Below are positions 19,578-27,949 of a stretch of DNA of 64,000 nt, piece after piece. The stretch is from positions 92,687-156,686 of the forward strand of contig CAZQTW010000004.1 in the NCBI GenBank assembly GCA_964596165.1. Direction: 5' to 3'. Under the pieces are notes generated by a model that worked only from the letters and a program-made list of their open reading frames with translations, did no database searches and had not been told where the DNA came from. This DNA is from CAYUQT01 sp964596165 (GTDB taxonomy: Bacteria; Planctomycetota; Phycisphaerae; UBA1845; JAFGLZ01). Both the position numbers and the translations under genes were made by a program. How positions within the stretch are numbered: position 1 is the first letter of the stretch; the number at the start of each line of letters is the position of its first letter.

Positions 19578-21161
19578 GTGGGTACGGGCTTTCACTGGGC
19601 CGATGCTTTGATCGTCGTGGCCTATCTGGCGACGCTCGCCGGCATCGGTGTCTACTTCTCGAAGCGACAGTCGAATCTGGAAGACTTCTTCCTGGCGCGG
19701 CGAGGCATGAGGTGGTTGCCGGTCGGCCTGTCGCTGATGGCCGCCCTGAACAGCGGCATCGACTACCTGACCCAGCCGTCGGCCATCATCAAATTCGGTC
19801 TTGTTCTGATCGTCACGAATGGGTCGTGGATCTTTGTGTACCCCTATGTAAGCCGTGTCACACTTCCTTTCTACCGACGACTGAAGGTCTACTCGGCATA
19901 CGAGTACCTCGAGCGCCGTTTCGATGTTCGGGTGAGAACGCTGGGTGCGATCATCTTCATCCTGTGGCGCGTGGGATGGATGGCCACCGCGCTCTATGTG
20001 CCCTGCCTGGCGGTCAGCGCGGTCGCCGGAGACCGGCTGCTGCTGCCCATGATCATCGTGCTCGGCTGCGTGGTCACGCTGTATACGGCTCTCGGCGGGA
20101 TCAAGGCGGTGGTGTGGACCGATGTGATTCAGTTCTGCATCATGTTCACCGGGTTGGCGGCCACCGTGTGGATCGCGGTTGGGAACGTCCCGGGCGGTCT
20201 GTCGGCGATCTGGGATACCGTTCAGGCGGCGGGGAAGACCTCGTTCACCGCAACGATTCCAGGGATGGCACAGGCCGACTTCCTGGAAAGAGTCCATCTG
20301 TTCTTTAAGGAGGATGTGACGCTGATCGGCCTCATTGTGGCGGCTCTGGTGGGGCGAATGGCCCTCTATACGAGCGATCAGGTGATGATCCAGCGACTTG
20401 CGACGACCCGATCAGTCCGCGACTCGCGACAGGCGTTCATCATCAACGCAGTGGCGGATGTCGTCTGGATGCTCGTGCTGGCCTTCGTGGGGTTGGCCCT
20501 GTTGGCCTATACAAAACATCACCCCCTGCCGGAGGGGTTTTCCACGGACAAGGTCCTTCCCTATTTCATGTCCAAGGCGTTTCCCGTCGGCGCCACGGGA
20601 TTGGTGATCGCGGCCATCTTTGCGGCCTCGCTTTCCAGCATCGACTCCGCGATCAACTCGTGCACAACGGCGGTCATTGTGGACTTCTACAACCGCCTTA
20701 TCCTCCGTCGCCGGGATCTGGGGCAAGTCCTCAACGCCGATGAACAGCGGGCACAACTTCGCGTGTCGAGAGTGGCAACCGTGTTTTTCGGGATGCTGGC
20801 AATGGTCCTTGCGGCGAACGTCAGTCGGCTGGGAATGCTCCTGGAGATAGGCAACAAGGTGATTCAGAGCTTCACCGGTCCCATCTTCGGGATCTTCATC
20901 CTGGGGATGTTCTCGCGACGGGCACGGGGCACGGGTGTGGTGATCGGCGGCGCCGTCGGCACACTGGCAGCGTGTTATGTGGCGTTTTTGACGGACTTGA
21001 GCTTCCTGTGGCCCTCGGCGTTTGGGCTGGCGGCCACACTCGGTGTTGGATACGGTTTGAGCTTCTTCGGCTCGTCGAAGGCTTGTCAAGATGTCCGGCG
21101 ACTAACATGGGCCGTCGTGGTGAGCACACAGGGCGAGTCGCAATCTGAGGACAGGCAATGA
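19578..21161 (+). CDS. Sodium:solute symporter (SSS family)
   Basis: A 527-residue inner-membrane transporter with about 13 hydrophobic helices, started by GTG at 19578 behind AGAGGGG. Typical SSS features are LEDFFLARRGMRWLPVGLSLMA near the N terminus, TALGGIKAVVWTDVIQF in the middle (the sodium-binding core region) and IFAASLSSIDSAINSCTTAV. It probably imports the sugar or sugar acid that the downstream enzymes degrade; the family also moves monosaccharides and sialic acid, so the exact solute is open. It shares a 4-bp ATGA overlap with the aldolase gene. Confidence 0.92.
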   Translation: MGTGFHWADALIVVAYLATLAGIGVYFSKRQSNLEDFFLARRGMRWLPVGLSLMAALNSGIDYLTQPSAIIKFGLVLIVTNGSWIFVYPYVSRVTLPFYRRLKVYSAYEYLERRFDVRVRTLGAIIFILWRVGWMATALYVPCLAVSAVAGDRLLLPMIIVLGCVVTLYTALGGIKAVVWTDVIQFCIMFTGLAATVWIAVGNVPGGLSAIWDTVQAAGKTSFTATIPGMAQADFLERVHLFFKEDVTLIGLIVAALVGRMALYTSDQVMIQRLATTRSVRDSRQAFIINAVADVVWMLVLAFVGLALLAYTKHHPLPEGFSTDKVLPYFMSKAFPVGATGLVIAAIFAASLSSIDSAINSCTTAVIVDFYNRLILRRRDLGQVLNADEQRAQLRVSRVATVFFGMLAMVLAANVSRLGMLLEIGNKVIQSFTGPIFGIFILGMFSRRARGTGVVIGGAVGTLAACYVAFLTDLSFLWPSAFGLAATLGVGYGLSFFGSSKACQDVRRLTWAVVVSTQGESQSEDRQ

Positions 21162-21934
21162 ATGACGTTTTCAAGAACGAACAAGGTCAACCGCGTGTGC
21201 TTCGCGGAGTGACGCTGATCAGTGGGGCGCCGCGTCTGGCCGAACTGGCCGGGCGGATCGGCTTCGATACGGTATGGATCGAGGTCGAACACGGTCCGGC
21301 GGGTTTCGCCGAGGTGGAGACCCTCTGTGTGGCCGCCGAGGCCGCTGGGGCGATCCCGAGCGTGCGCATACCTGACGCTCAACGTCACCATGTGCTGCGG
21401 GCGCTGGAGGTGGGGGCGCGAATTCTGATTGTCCCGATGATCAATGACGCCGCAACGGCCCGGCAGATCGTCGAGCACGGCAAGTTTCCACCGCTGGGCT
21501 CGCGGGGCTACAACACGCGGAGCCGCGGCGTCGGCTACGGATTGACGGATCCCGAAACGGCATTTCAGCAGGCCAATGAGCGAACCTTCCTGTTTGCCCA
21601 GGTGGAGACCCGAAAGGCCGTTGAAAACCTCGAGGCGATCTGTGCGGTGGACGGATTGGCGGGCATCCTCATCGGCCCGGGCGATCTTTCGGTCAGTTAC
21701 GGACGGGTCGGCAAGCTTGCGGATCCGGAACTGATTGCCACGGTTGCGGATTGCATCAGGCGAGCGAGGATGTGGGGCAAGCACGCGGGTATCCTGGTGG
21801 AGCCGGGGCCCATGTTCGACGCGGCCATGTCGGCTGGCGCCGACCTGATCTTCTGCGGCGGCGACCTGGGTACGCTCACGAAGGCGTGGCGTGCCCTTCT
21901 GGCCGGTATTCAGGGAAGTGAGACCAAGTCATGA
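21158..21934 (+). CDS. HpcH/HpaI-family class II aldolase (2-keto-3-deoxy acid aldolase)
   Basis: A 258-residue TIM-barrel aldolase. Conserved pieces are FDTVWIEVEHGP, VRIPDAQRHHVLRALEVGARILIVPMIN, the PLGSRGYNTRSRG arginine loop, FAQVETRKAVENLEAI with the metal-binding Glu, and LIGPGDLSVSYG with the metal-binding Asp. The family (GarL, YfaU, HpaI) splits 2-keto-3-deoxy acids into pyruvate and an aldehyde. With the dehydratase at 25454 it makes a non-phosphorylating sugar-acid route. It overlaps the genes on both sides by 4 bp, so translation is coupled. A second member is at 50340. Confidence 0.88.
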   Translation: MNDVFKNEQGQPRVLRGVTLISGAPRLAELAGRIGFDTVWIEVEHGPAGFAEVETLCVAAEAAGAIPSVRIPDAQRHHVLRALEVGARILIVPMINDAATARQIVEHGKFPPLGSRGYNTRSRGVGYGLTDPETAFQQANERTFLFAQVETRKAVENLEAICAVDGLAGILIGPGDLSVSYGRVGKLADPELIATVADCIRRARMWGKHAGILVEPGPMFDAAMSAGADLIFCGGDLGTLTKAWRALLAGIQGSETKS

Positions 21935-22992
21935 AGAACTTCACGATTGCATTGTACCCCGGTGACGGCATCGGGCCGGAAGTGGTGGATCAAGCCGTGC
22001 GCGTGTTGCAGGCGGCTGAGGAGCTGATCAAGGGCTTTTCACTCAAAATGACCCGCTTTCCGTGGGGGGTGAACTATTGTGAACAGACCGGCAGGGTGGT
22101 CCCGACGGATTTCCTCGATGTCCTTCGAGGATTTGACGCCATTCTTCTCGGCGCGGTCGGATTGTCCGCACGATTTCCGGACCACATGACGCTGGAGCCG
22201 TTGATCCGAATTCGCCAGTCATTCGATCAGTACGCTTGCGTTCGTCCCGCGCGGCTGCCGGCGGGCGTCCGATCGCCGCTGGCGGTTGCGGGCGCATCCA
22301 AAGTCGACCTGGTTGTGATTCGCGAGAACTCGGAAGGGGAGTACGTCAACAACGGCGGCCGATTCAAGGTGGGTGAACCCGACGAGATCGCGATCCAGAC
22401 GGCGATTCATACGCGAAAGGGCGTGGAACGAATCTTGCGTTACGGCTTCGACTTGGCCCGCAAACGGCGAAAGCATCTGACCATGATCACCAAATCGAAT
22501 GCGCAACGATATGGATTCGTGCTCTGGGACGAGGTGTTGGAGCTGTTGAAGACTCAGTACTCCGACGTCTCAACGGACAAGCAACATATTGACGCGGCAA
22601 TCATGAACTTCGTTCGATGGCCGGAGAAGTTCGACGTTGTGGTCGCGTCCAACCTTTTCGGCGACATCCTGACCGACCTCGGCGGCCTGATCGGCGGCGG
22701 GCTGGGCCTGGCTCCCAGCGCGAACATCAATCCCGAGCGACGGTTCCCGTCGCTCTTCGAGCCCGTTCACGGTTCGGCGCCGGACATCGTCGGCAAGGGG
22801 ATCGCCAATCCGGTGGCCACCATCCTCAGCGCGGCAATGATGCTCGAATGGCTAGGGCTCGACGAGGCGGCCGGCCGGGTGCGCAAGGCCGTTGAGGCTG
22901 TGCTCGCCCGCGGGATTGGCACACCCGACATCGGCGGTACGTTGAGCACCGTGCGGATGACCGACGAGATCCTTCGCGCACTGAAGGGCTGA
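21931..22992 (+). CDS. Isocitrate/isopropylmalate dehydrogenase family, tartrate/D-malate dehydrogenase-like
   Basis: A 353-residue beta-decarboxylating dehydrogenase. Visible signatures are LYPGDGIGPEVVDQA, LGAVGLSARFPDH, VVIRENSEGEY (substrate loop), TMITKSNAQRYG and the metal-binding block VASNLFGDILTDLGG, followed by the nucleotide-specificity region EPVHGSAPDIVGKGIANP. It is not in a leucine operon, and the serine-free GAVG loop together with the sugar-acid context favours a tartrate/D-malate dehydrogenase (TtuC/DmlA) type acting on a 2-hydroxy dicarboxylate or related acid. The substrate is inference. It overlaps the aldolase by 4 bp. Confidence 0.85.
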   Translation: MKNFTIALYPGDGIGPEVVDQAVRVLQAAEELIKGFSLKMTRFPWGVNYCEQTGRVVPTDFLDVLRGFDAILLGAVGLSARFPDHMTLEPLIRIRQSFDQYACVRPARLPAGVRSPLAVAGASKVDLVVIRENSEGEYVNNGGRFKVGEPDEIAIQTAIHTRKGVERILRYGFDLARKRRKHLTMITKSNAQRYGFVLWDEVLELLKTQYSDVSTDKQHIDAAIMNFVRWPEKFDVVVASNLFGDILTDLGGLIGGGLGLAPSANINPERRFPSLFEPVHGSAPDIVGKGIANPVATILSAAMMLEWLGLDEAAGRVRKAVEAVLARGIGTPDIGGTLSTVRMTDEILRALKG

Positions 22993-22996
22993 TGAG

Positions 22997-24442
22997 ATGA
23001 TCGATTCACCGCTGCTGAAGCCGTGTCTGGGTTACATCAATGGACGCTGGGTGGGCGCCGCTTCGGGACAGACCTCGGCCGTTCACAATCCCGCGACGGG
23101 TGAGCATCTGGCCGACGTTCCCAAAATGGGCGAGGCGGAGACGGTGGATGCGATTCGGGCTGCCGCCGGGGCGATGCGCCCGTTTGCATCGATACATGAC
23201 CGCAAGCGATGGCTCGAATCGATTGCAGCAGGCTTGCTCGAACACCGGGATGCCTTAGCCCGGGTTATCACATTGGAGCAGGGCAAACCCCTACGCGAAG
23301 CGGCGGGCGAGGTTGAGTATGCCGCCGCGTTCTACACCCATTTCGCCGGGGTGCTCGATCAGGTCGGCCCACGATCTTTGCCGCAGCGCATACGCAATTG
23401 TCAGTGGACGGTTCACCATCGGCCGGCGGGCGTCGCCGGCCTGATCACGCCTTGGAATTTTCCCTTGGCCATGTTCTCAAAAAAACTCTCCGCGGCTTTG
23501 GGCGCGGGTTGTGCCGTCGTCATGAGGCCGGCATCGCCCACACCGCTGTCTGCCGTCGCGTTCTGCCATGTGGTTGAGCAGGTGGGAATCCCGCCAGGTT
23601 GGGTCAATCTCGTCGTCGGTGACTCAAGAACCATTGCCAAGGCCTTGTGTGAGCACCCCGCCGTCCGCGTCATCAGCTTTACGGGCTCGACGGAGATCGG
23701 GCAGATACTGGCGGGTCAGGCCTCCACACGCGTCAAGCGAGTGGCGATGGAGCTGGGCGGCAACGCCCCATTCATCGTCTTCGACGACGCGGACCTGAAC
23801 GGGGCGGCCGACGCCCTGATGGCCAACAAGTTTCGCTGCGGCGGTCAGACGTGCGTGTGCGCCAATCGGGTGTTCGTGCATCAAGCCGTTCTCGATGCAT
23901 TCCTCGAAAGACTGGCACCGCGAGTGCGGAAGCTAAAGGTCGGCGACGGCTTGGCATCCGACACGGACATCGGACCCCTGATCAACCGGGCCGCGTTCGA
24001 CAAAGTGGCCGGCCACGTGGCCGACGCATTGAACAAAGGTGCTCGCCGGATCGTCGGACGTGATCCCGTCCGTCCGGCGAATGATTGGGGGTGTTTCTAC
24101 CCACCGACGTTGATCTCGAACGTCACAGAGGACATGCGGGTGTTCCAGGAAGAGACATTTGGGCCGGTCATCGCCGTGGCCGGTTTCACGTCGGAGGACG
24201 AGGTCATGCGACGGGCCAACGAGACACACTACGGCCTGGCCGCATACGTCTTTACGGCCGACGCCGGTAGGGCCCGGCGATGTGCGGAGCAGCTCAGCTT
24301 TGGCCATGTCGGGGTCAATACCGGCACCGGTCCGACGCCTGAAGCGCCTTTTGGGGGGATGAAGCACTCCGGTTTCGGTCGTGAGGGGGGAATCGAGGGG
24401 CTGGCGGAGTTCTGTGAGCCTCAAACGGTGGTGATGGGGTAA
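22997..24442 (+). CDS. NAD(P)-dependent aldehyde dehydrogenase, succinate-semialdehyde/lactaldehyde type
   Basis: A 481-residue ALDH. The N terminus (YINGRWVGAASG, HNPATGEHLADVP) and active-site blocks are complete: LITPWNFPLAM, ISFTGSTEIGQI, MELGGNAPFIVFDDAD with the general-base Glu, GGQTCVCANRVFV with the catalytic Cys, and QEETFGPVIAV. GQTCVCANR is typical of GabD-like enzymes, which also take lactaldehyde, glycolaldehyde and ketoglutarate semialdehyde. Here it most probably oxidises the aldehyde made by the aldolase. Its stop overlaps the next start by one base (TAATG). Confidence 0.92.
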   Translation: MIDSPLLKPCLGYINGRWVGAASGQTSAVHNPATGEHLADVPKMGEAETVDAIRAAAGAMRPFASIHDRKRWLESIAAGLLEHRDALARVITLEQGKPLREAAGEVEYAAAFYTHFAGVLDQVGPRSLPQRIRNCQWTVHHRPAGVAGLITPWNFPLAMFSKKLSAALGAGCAVVMRPASPTPLSAVAFCHVVEQVGIPPGWVNLVVGDSRTIAKALCEHPAVRVISFTGSTEIGQILAGQASTRVKRVAMELGGNAPFIVFDDADLNGAADALMANKFRCGGQTCVCANRVFVHQAVLDAFLERLAPRVRKLKVGDGLASDTDIGPLINRAAFDKVAGHVADALNKGARRIVGRDPVRPANDWGCFYPPTLISNVTEDMRVFQEETFGPVIAVAGFTSEDEVMRRANETHYGLAAYVFTADAGRARRCAEQLSFGHVGVNTGTGPTPEAPFGGMKHSGFGREGGIEGLAEFCEPQTVVMG

Positions 24443-25443
24443 TGACGCGCCCGCGCATAGCGATCCTGAACGAGACCTGCCTGGATCTGGTCGAGGCACT
24501 CAGTGATTGGCTGGCCGCCCAGCCCGTGGAGATCCTGGCCGACGCTTCATATCGAAAGATTGGTCCTGATCGTCTCAACGAGGTCTTGGCAGGCATGAGT
24601 GGCGTCATCCTGCCGGCGTCAGCACCCATCCTACCCGTCCATATGGAGGCGAATCCGTCGCTGCAGGTAGTGTCCATTGCCGCCAGCGGCTATGAGTCTG
24701 TGGACATCGAGACGGCGACGCGATACGGGATCGTGGTGACCTATGCCCCGGTTCGAGAAGGGGCGGAGGTGGTCGCCGATCTGACGTGGGGTCTCATGCT
24801 CGCGGTCGCTCGACAGATACCCTACCACAACCGGTTGCTGCAGGCAGGCCGATACGAACGAGGGATGGGCGTGGCGGTATGGGGGAAGACATTAGGTATC
24901 GTCGGCCTTGGAAACATCGGCCGGGCGGTCGCACGTCGGGCGCACGCCTTCGATATGAGAATCCTGGCGACAGAGATCAGCCCCGATCTGACGTTTGTCC
25001 GAAAGTACGATGTGGAGCTCGTTCCGCTGGAGGAGCTGTTGCGGCGGGCTGATTTCGTCTCGCTTCACCTGCGGATCAACGACAAAACGCACGGTATCAT
25101 CGGTCGCAGAGAACTCGCGATGATGAAAGCTACGGCCTTCCTGATCAACACGGCCAGGACGGGGCTGGTCGATGAGGCGGCATTGCAGGAAGCCATTATG
25201 TCCGGGCAGATTGCAGGCGCGGCCGTAGACGATCCGCCAACGGCAAAGGACAGCCCCCTGTTGGGCCTGCCCAACTTCGTGTGTACGCCGCACCTGGGCA
25301 ATCGGGCGATTGAGGGCGCCGATGCGGTATTCCGGTGTGCGATCGAAAATGCCGTCGCGGTGATCGAAGGCCGTCGGCCGGAGCATGTGCTTAACCCCCA
25401 GGTCTATGACGGGGCGCTGCGGGCTTTCCGGCCCGCACAGTGA
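24442..25443 (+). CDS. D-isomer-specific 2-hydroxyacid dehydrogenase
   Basis: A 333-residue NAD(P)-dependent dehydrogenase that interconverts 2-keto and D-2-hydroxy acids. It carries the nucleotide fold GIVGLGNIGRAVARRAHAF (about residues 150-168), the conserved VSLHLRINDKTHGIIG, FLINTARTGLVDEAAL with the substrate Arg, and the catalytic His block TPHLGNRAIEG; the Glu is in AAVDDPPT, where the usual VxxxEP is replaced by DDPP. That change near the catalytic relay is worth noting. Likely substrates in this operon are hydroxypyruvate, tartronate semialdehyde-derived glycerate or glyoxylate (inference). Confidence 0.88.
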   Translation: MTRPRIAILNETCLDLVEALSDWLAAQPVEILADASYRKIGPDRLNEVLAGMSGVILPASAPILPVHMEANPSLQVVSIAASGYESVDIETATRYGIVVTYAPVREGAEVVADLTWGLMLAVARQIPYHNRLLQAGRYERGMGVAVWGKTLGIVGLGNIGRAVARRAHAFDMRILATEISPDLTFVRKYDVELVPLEELLRRADFVSLHLRINDKTHGIIGRRELAMMKATAFLINTARTGLVDEAALQEAIMSGQIAGAAVDDPPTAKDSPLLGLPNFVCTPHLGNRAIEGADAVFRCAIENAVAVIEGRRPEHVLNPQVYDGALRAFRPAQ

Positions 25444-25453
25444 GGCGATTGAC

Positions 25454-26644
25454 ATGAAGATCACGGACATTCAGACACACATTGTTCAGGCGCCCGGTCG
25501 AACGCTGGTCGTTATTACGGTGGAGACGGACAAGGGGATCACGGGCATCGGCGAGGCCGGATTGCAGCGGCGCACGCACGCCATTGCCGGTGCAGTCGAG
25601 CATCTCCGCCGCTGGCTGATCGGCGAAGACGCAATGCGAATTGAGCATCTTTGGCAACGAATGTTCAGAGGCGGATTCTACCCGGGCGATCGTCTGATCG
25701 GCTCGGCGATCGCGGGGATCGACATCGCCTTGTGGGACATCAAGGCACAGGCACTGGGTGTTCCGGTCTATGAGCTGCTCGGCGGGCGTTGCCGCGACTA
25801 CGTGCAGTGCTTTCTGCAGCCGGGCTACCTGAAATCGGGCGCCTCAACGTCGCCGGATGACGTCCTGAACAGGGCGGTTGCGGTGGGTGACCCGGCCGCT
25901 ACGGCCGAACTGGCGAGGCTCTGTTTGGCAAACGACCACAAGTACTTCCGCCTTGGTCCGCTCGCGGAAGGTGACCTTTTCGACGCCCGTAAGGCCGTGC
26001 GACAATTGCTGGCCCAACTGAGGGCGGTACGTGAAGCAGTGGGCGACAAGATGGAGCTGATGGTCGACGCACACGCCCGCCTCGACCCACCGGAGGCGAT
26101 CTGGTTCTGCCGCGAGGCGGAGCCCCTCCAACTCTTCCTCGTCGAGGACCCCATTCGTTCGGAGAATGTGGCCGCATATCGACATATCCGCCGGCACGTC
26201 AATGTGCCGCTCGCCGCCGGCGAACAGTGGGCCAACAAGTGGGAGTTTCGCCAGGCGATCGAGGAAGAACTGATCGACTACGCACGCATTGACATCTGTA
26301 TTGCCGGCGGACTTACCGAGGCCAAAAAGATGGCCGCAATGGCCGAGGCGCACCACATCAAGATTCTTCCGCACAACCCCCTGGGACCGGTCTGCACCGC
26401 GGCGGCGCTACACCTCGACCTGGCCTGTACCAACGCGGGACCGCAGGAGGTCGTGTTTCCCCCGGCGACGATGCTGCCGGATGTCTTCACATGCACGTTT
26501 GAGCTTCAGGGCACGCGCTTGACCGTTCCCGCGGGCCCCGGCCTTGGCGTCAAGTTCAATGCGGAAGCGGCAAAGGGATATCCCGGTGAAATGACGGAAC
26601 CTCCGCATTTCCATCGCCCGGACGGCTCGTACACGAACTACTAA
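25454..26644 (+). CDS. Enolase-superfamily sugar-acid dehydratase (mandelate racemase/galactonate dehydratase-like)
   Basis: Start at 25454 gives the normal N terminus MKITDIQTHIV. Residues about 1-125 are the capping domain and about 130-370 the barrel. The metal ligands are recognisable in MVDAHARL (Asp), LVEDPI (Glu) and LAAGEQWAN (Glu); ILPHNPLGPV supplies the barrel His. The tail HFHRPDGSYTNY is typical of galactonate/mannonate dehydratase-like members. It should dehydrate an aldonate to a 2-keto-3-deoxy acid, the substrate of the aldolase at 21158. Which aldonate cannot be read from the sequence. Confidence 0.88.
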   Translation: MKITDIQTHIVQAPGRTLVVITVETDKGITGIGEAGLQRRTHAIAGAVEHLRRWLIGEDAMRIEHLWQRMFRGGFYPGDRLIGSAIAGIDIALWDIKAQALGVPVYELLGGRCRDYVQCFLQPGYLKSGASTSPDDVLNRAVAVGDPAATAELARLCLANDHKYFRLGPLAEGDLFDARKAVRQLLAQLRAVREAVGDKMELMVDAHARLDPPEAIWFCREAEPLQLFLVEDPIRSENVAAYRHIRRHVNVPLAAGEQWANKWEFRQAIEEELIDYARIDICIAGGLTEAKKMAAMAEAHHIKILPHNPLGPVCTAAALHLDLACTNAGPQEVVFPPATMLPDVFTCTFELQGTRLTVPAGPGLGVKFNAEAAKGYPGEMTEPPHFHRPDGSYTNY

Positions 26645-26689
26645 AGGACGACCGCCACTACCCCTCTTCGATCGGAAAGGGACATACCT

Positions 26690-27865
26690 ATGAAGCCGCT
26701 CCGATGTACATTCTCTGTGGTTCTAAGCCTGCTGACGTGCCTCGTGAATGCCTCATTTGCGACCGAGCCGTCGGCCGCGCCCGGGCAGGGAATACCGCTG
26801 ATCGATCTGTCCGATCAGAAGCATCGCCAGGTCGTCGTCGACCGGGAAAAGGGCCAGTACCTGGGCCACCCCACGACCGTGCTGCTGGAAGACAACAAGA
26901 CCATGCTCTGCGTCTATCCCAAGGGGCATGGCCGGGGGGCAATTGTGTACAAGCGGAGCACCGACGCAGGGCTGACGTGGAGCGATCGCCTGCCGACCCC
27001 GGCGTCGTGGGCTTCGTCGATGGAGGTCCCGACGCTACATCGCGTGGTAGACGCCGAGGGCAAGAAGCGGATCATCATGTTCTCAGGGCTGTACCCGGTT
27101 CGAATGGCCGTCACCCAGGACGACGGGAAGACATGGTCCGAGCTGAAGCCCGTTGGCGATTGGGGCGGCATCGTGACGATGGGGTGCGTCGAACCGTTGC
27201 GGACGGGCAAGGGCCATTATATGGCCATGTTCCACGACGACGGGCGGTTCTTCACGAGCAAAGGCCGTCGCGAGAATCCGGAAGTGATGACGCTCTACAA
27301 GACGTTCTCGAAAGACGGCGGTCTGACCTGGTCGTTTCCGGAGGCGATCTACAAGTCGGCCGAGATCCATATCTGCGAGCCGGGCATCATTCGTTCGCCG
27401 GACGGCAAGCAACTGGCCGTCTTGCTGCGGGAGAACCGCAGGCGATCCAACTCGCAAATCATCTTCTCGAACGATGAGGGCAAAACGTGGTCGCAACCGC
27501 GAGCCATGCCGGATTCGTTGAACGGAGATCGTCACACGGGCAAGTACGCGCCGGACGGCCGGCTCTTCATCTCATTTCGTAGTGTATCTCCCAAGGGCAA
27601 GCCGTCGCCGACGCAGGGCGACTGGGTTGCTTGGGTGGGCACGTACGACGACCTTGCCCAGGGAAGGCTTGGCCAATACCAGGTTCGACTCAAGAAGAAC
27701 CACAAGGGAGCGGACTGTGCTTACCCGGGCGTTGAGGTACTGCCCGACGGAACCTTCGTAGCGACGACCTACGGTCACTGGGACAAGGGCGAGATGCCTT
27801 ACATCCTCAGCGTGAGGGTCAAGCTCGAAGAGCTGGACAAGATGGCCGCCGGGCAGAAGAAGTGA
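26690..27865 (+). CDS. Secreted sialidase-family (BNR/Asp-box) protein
   Basis: A 391-residue protein with a signal peptide (MKPLRCTFSVVLSLLTCLVNASFA). Four Asp-box motifs mark a six-bladed sialidase propeller: STDAGLTWS, TQDDGKTWS, SKDGGLTWS and SNDEGKTWS. Candidate catalytic residues are present but not provable by eye. Such proteins in planctomycetes are annotated exo-alpha-sialidase, yet many probably act on other acidic sugars. It sits 45 bp behind the dehydratase with AAAGGGA before its ATG, so it is probably the last gene of the operon, and it is the intact relative of the remnant at 13540. Confidence 0.82.
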   Translation: MKPLRCTFSVVLSLLTCLVNASFATEPSAAPGQGIPLIDLSDQKHRQVVVDREKGQYLGHPTTVLLEDNKTMLCVYPKGHGRGAIVYKRSTDAGLTWSDRLPTPASWASSMEVPTLHRVVDAEGKKRIIMFSGLYPVRMAVTQDDGKTWSELKPVGDWGGIVTMGCVEPLRTGKGHYMAMFHDDGRFFTSKGRRENPEVMTLYKTFSKDGGLTWSFPEAIYKSAEIHICEPGIIRSPDGKQLAVLLRENRRRSNSQIIFSNDEGKTWSQPRAMPDSLNGDRHTGKYAPDGRLFISFRSVSPKGKPSPTQGDWVAWVGTYDDLAQGRLGQYQVRLKKNHKGADCAYPGVEVLPDGTFVATTYGHWDKGEMPYILSVRVKLEELDKMAAGQKK

Positions 27866-27949
27866 AGAATCGCCTTGGCAAAAGGGATACGGTGATGCTC
27901 AGAAAGAGAACCATAAGCTCTTCAGCCGGATCTACCCTGGGCCGTCCCT

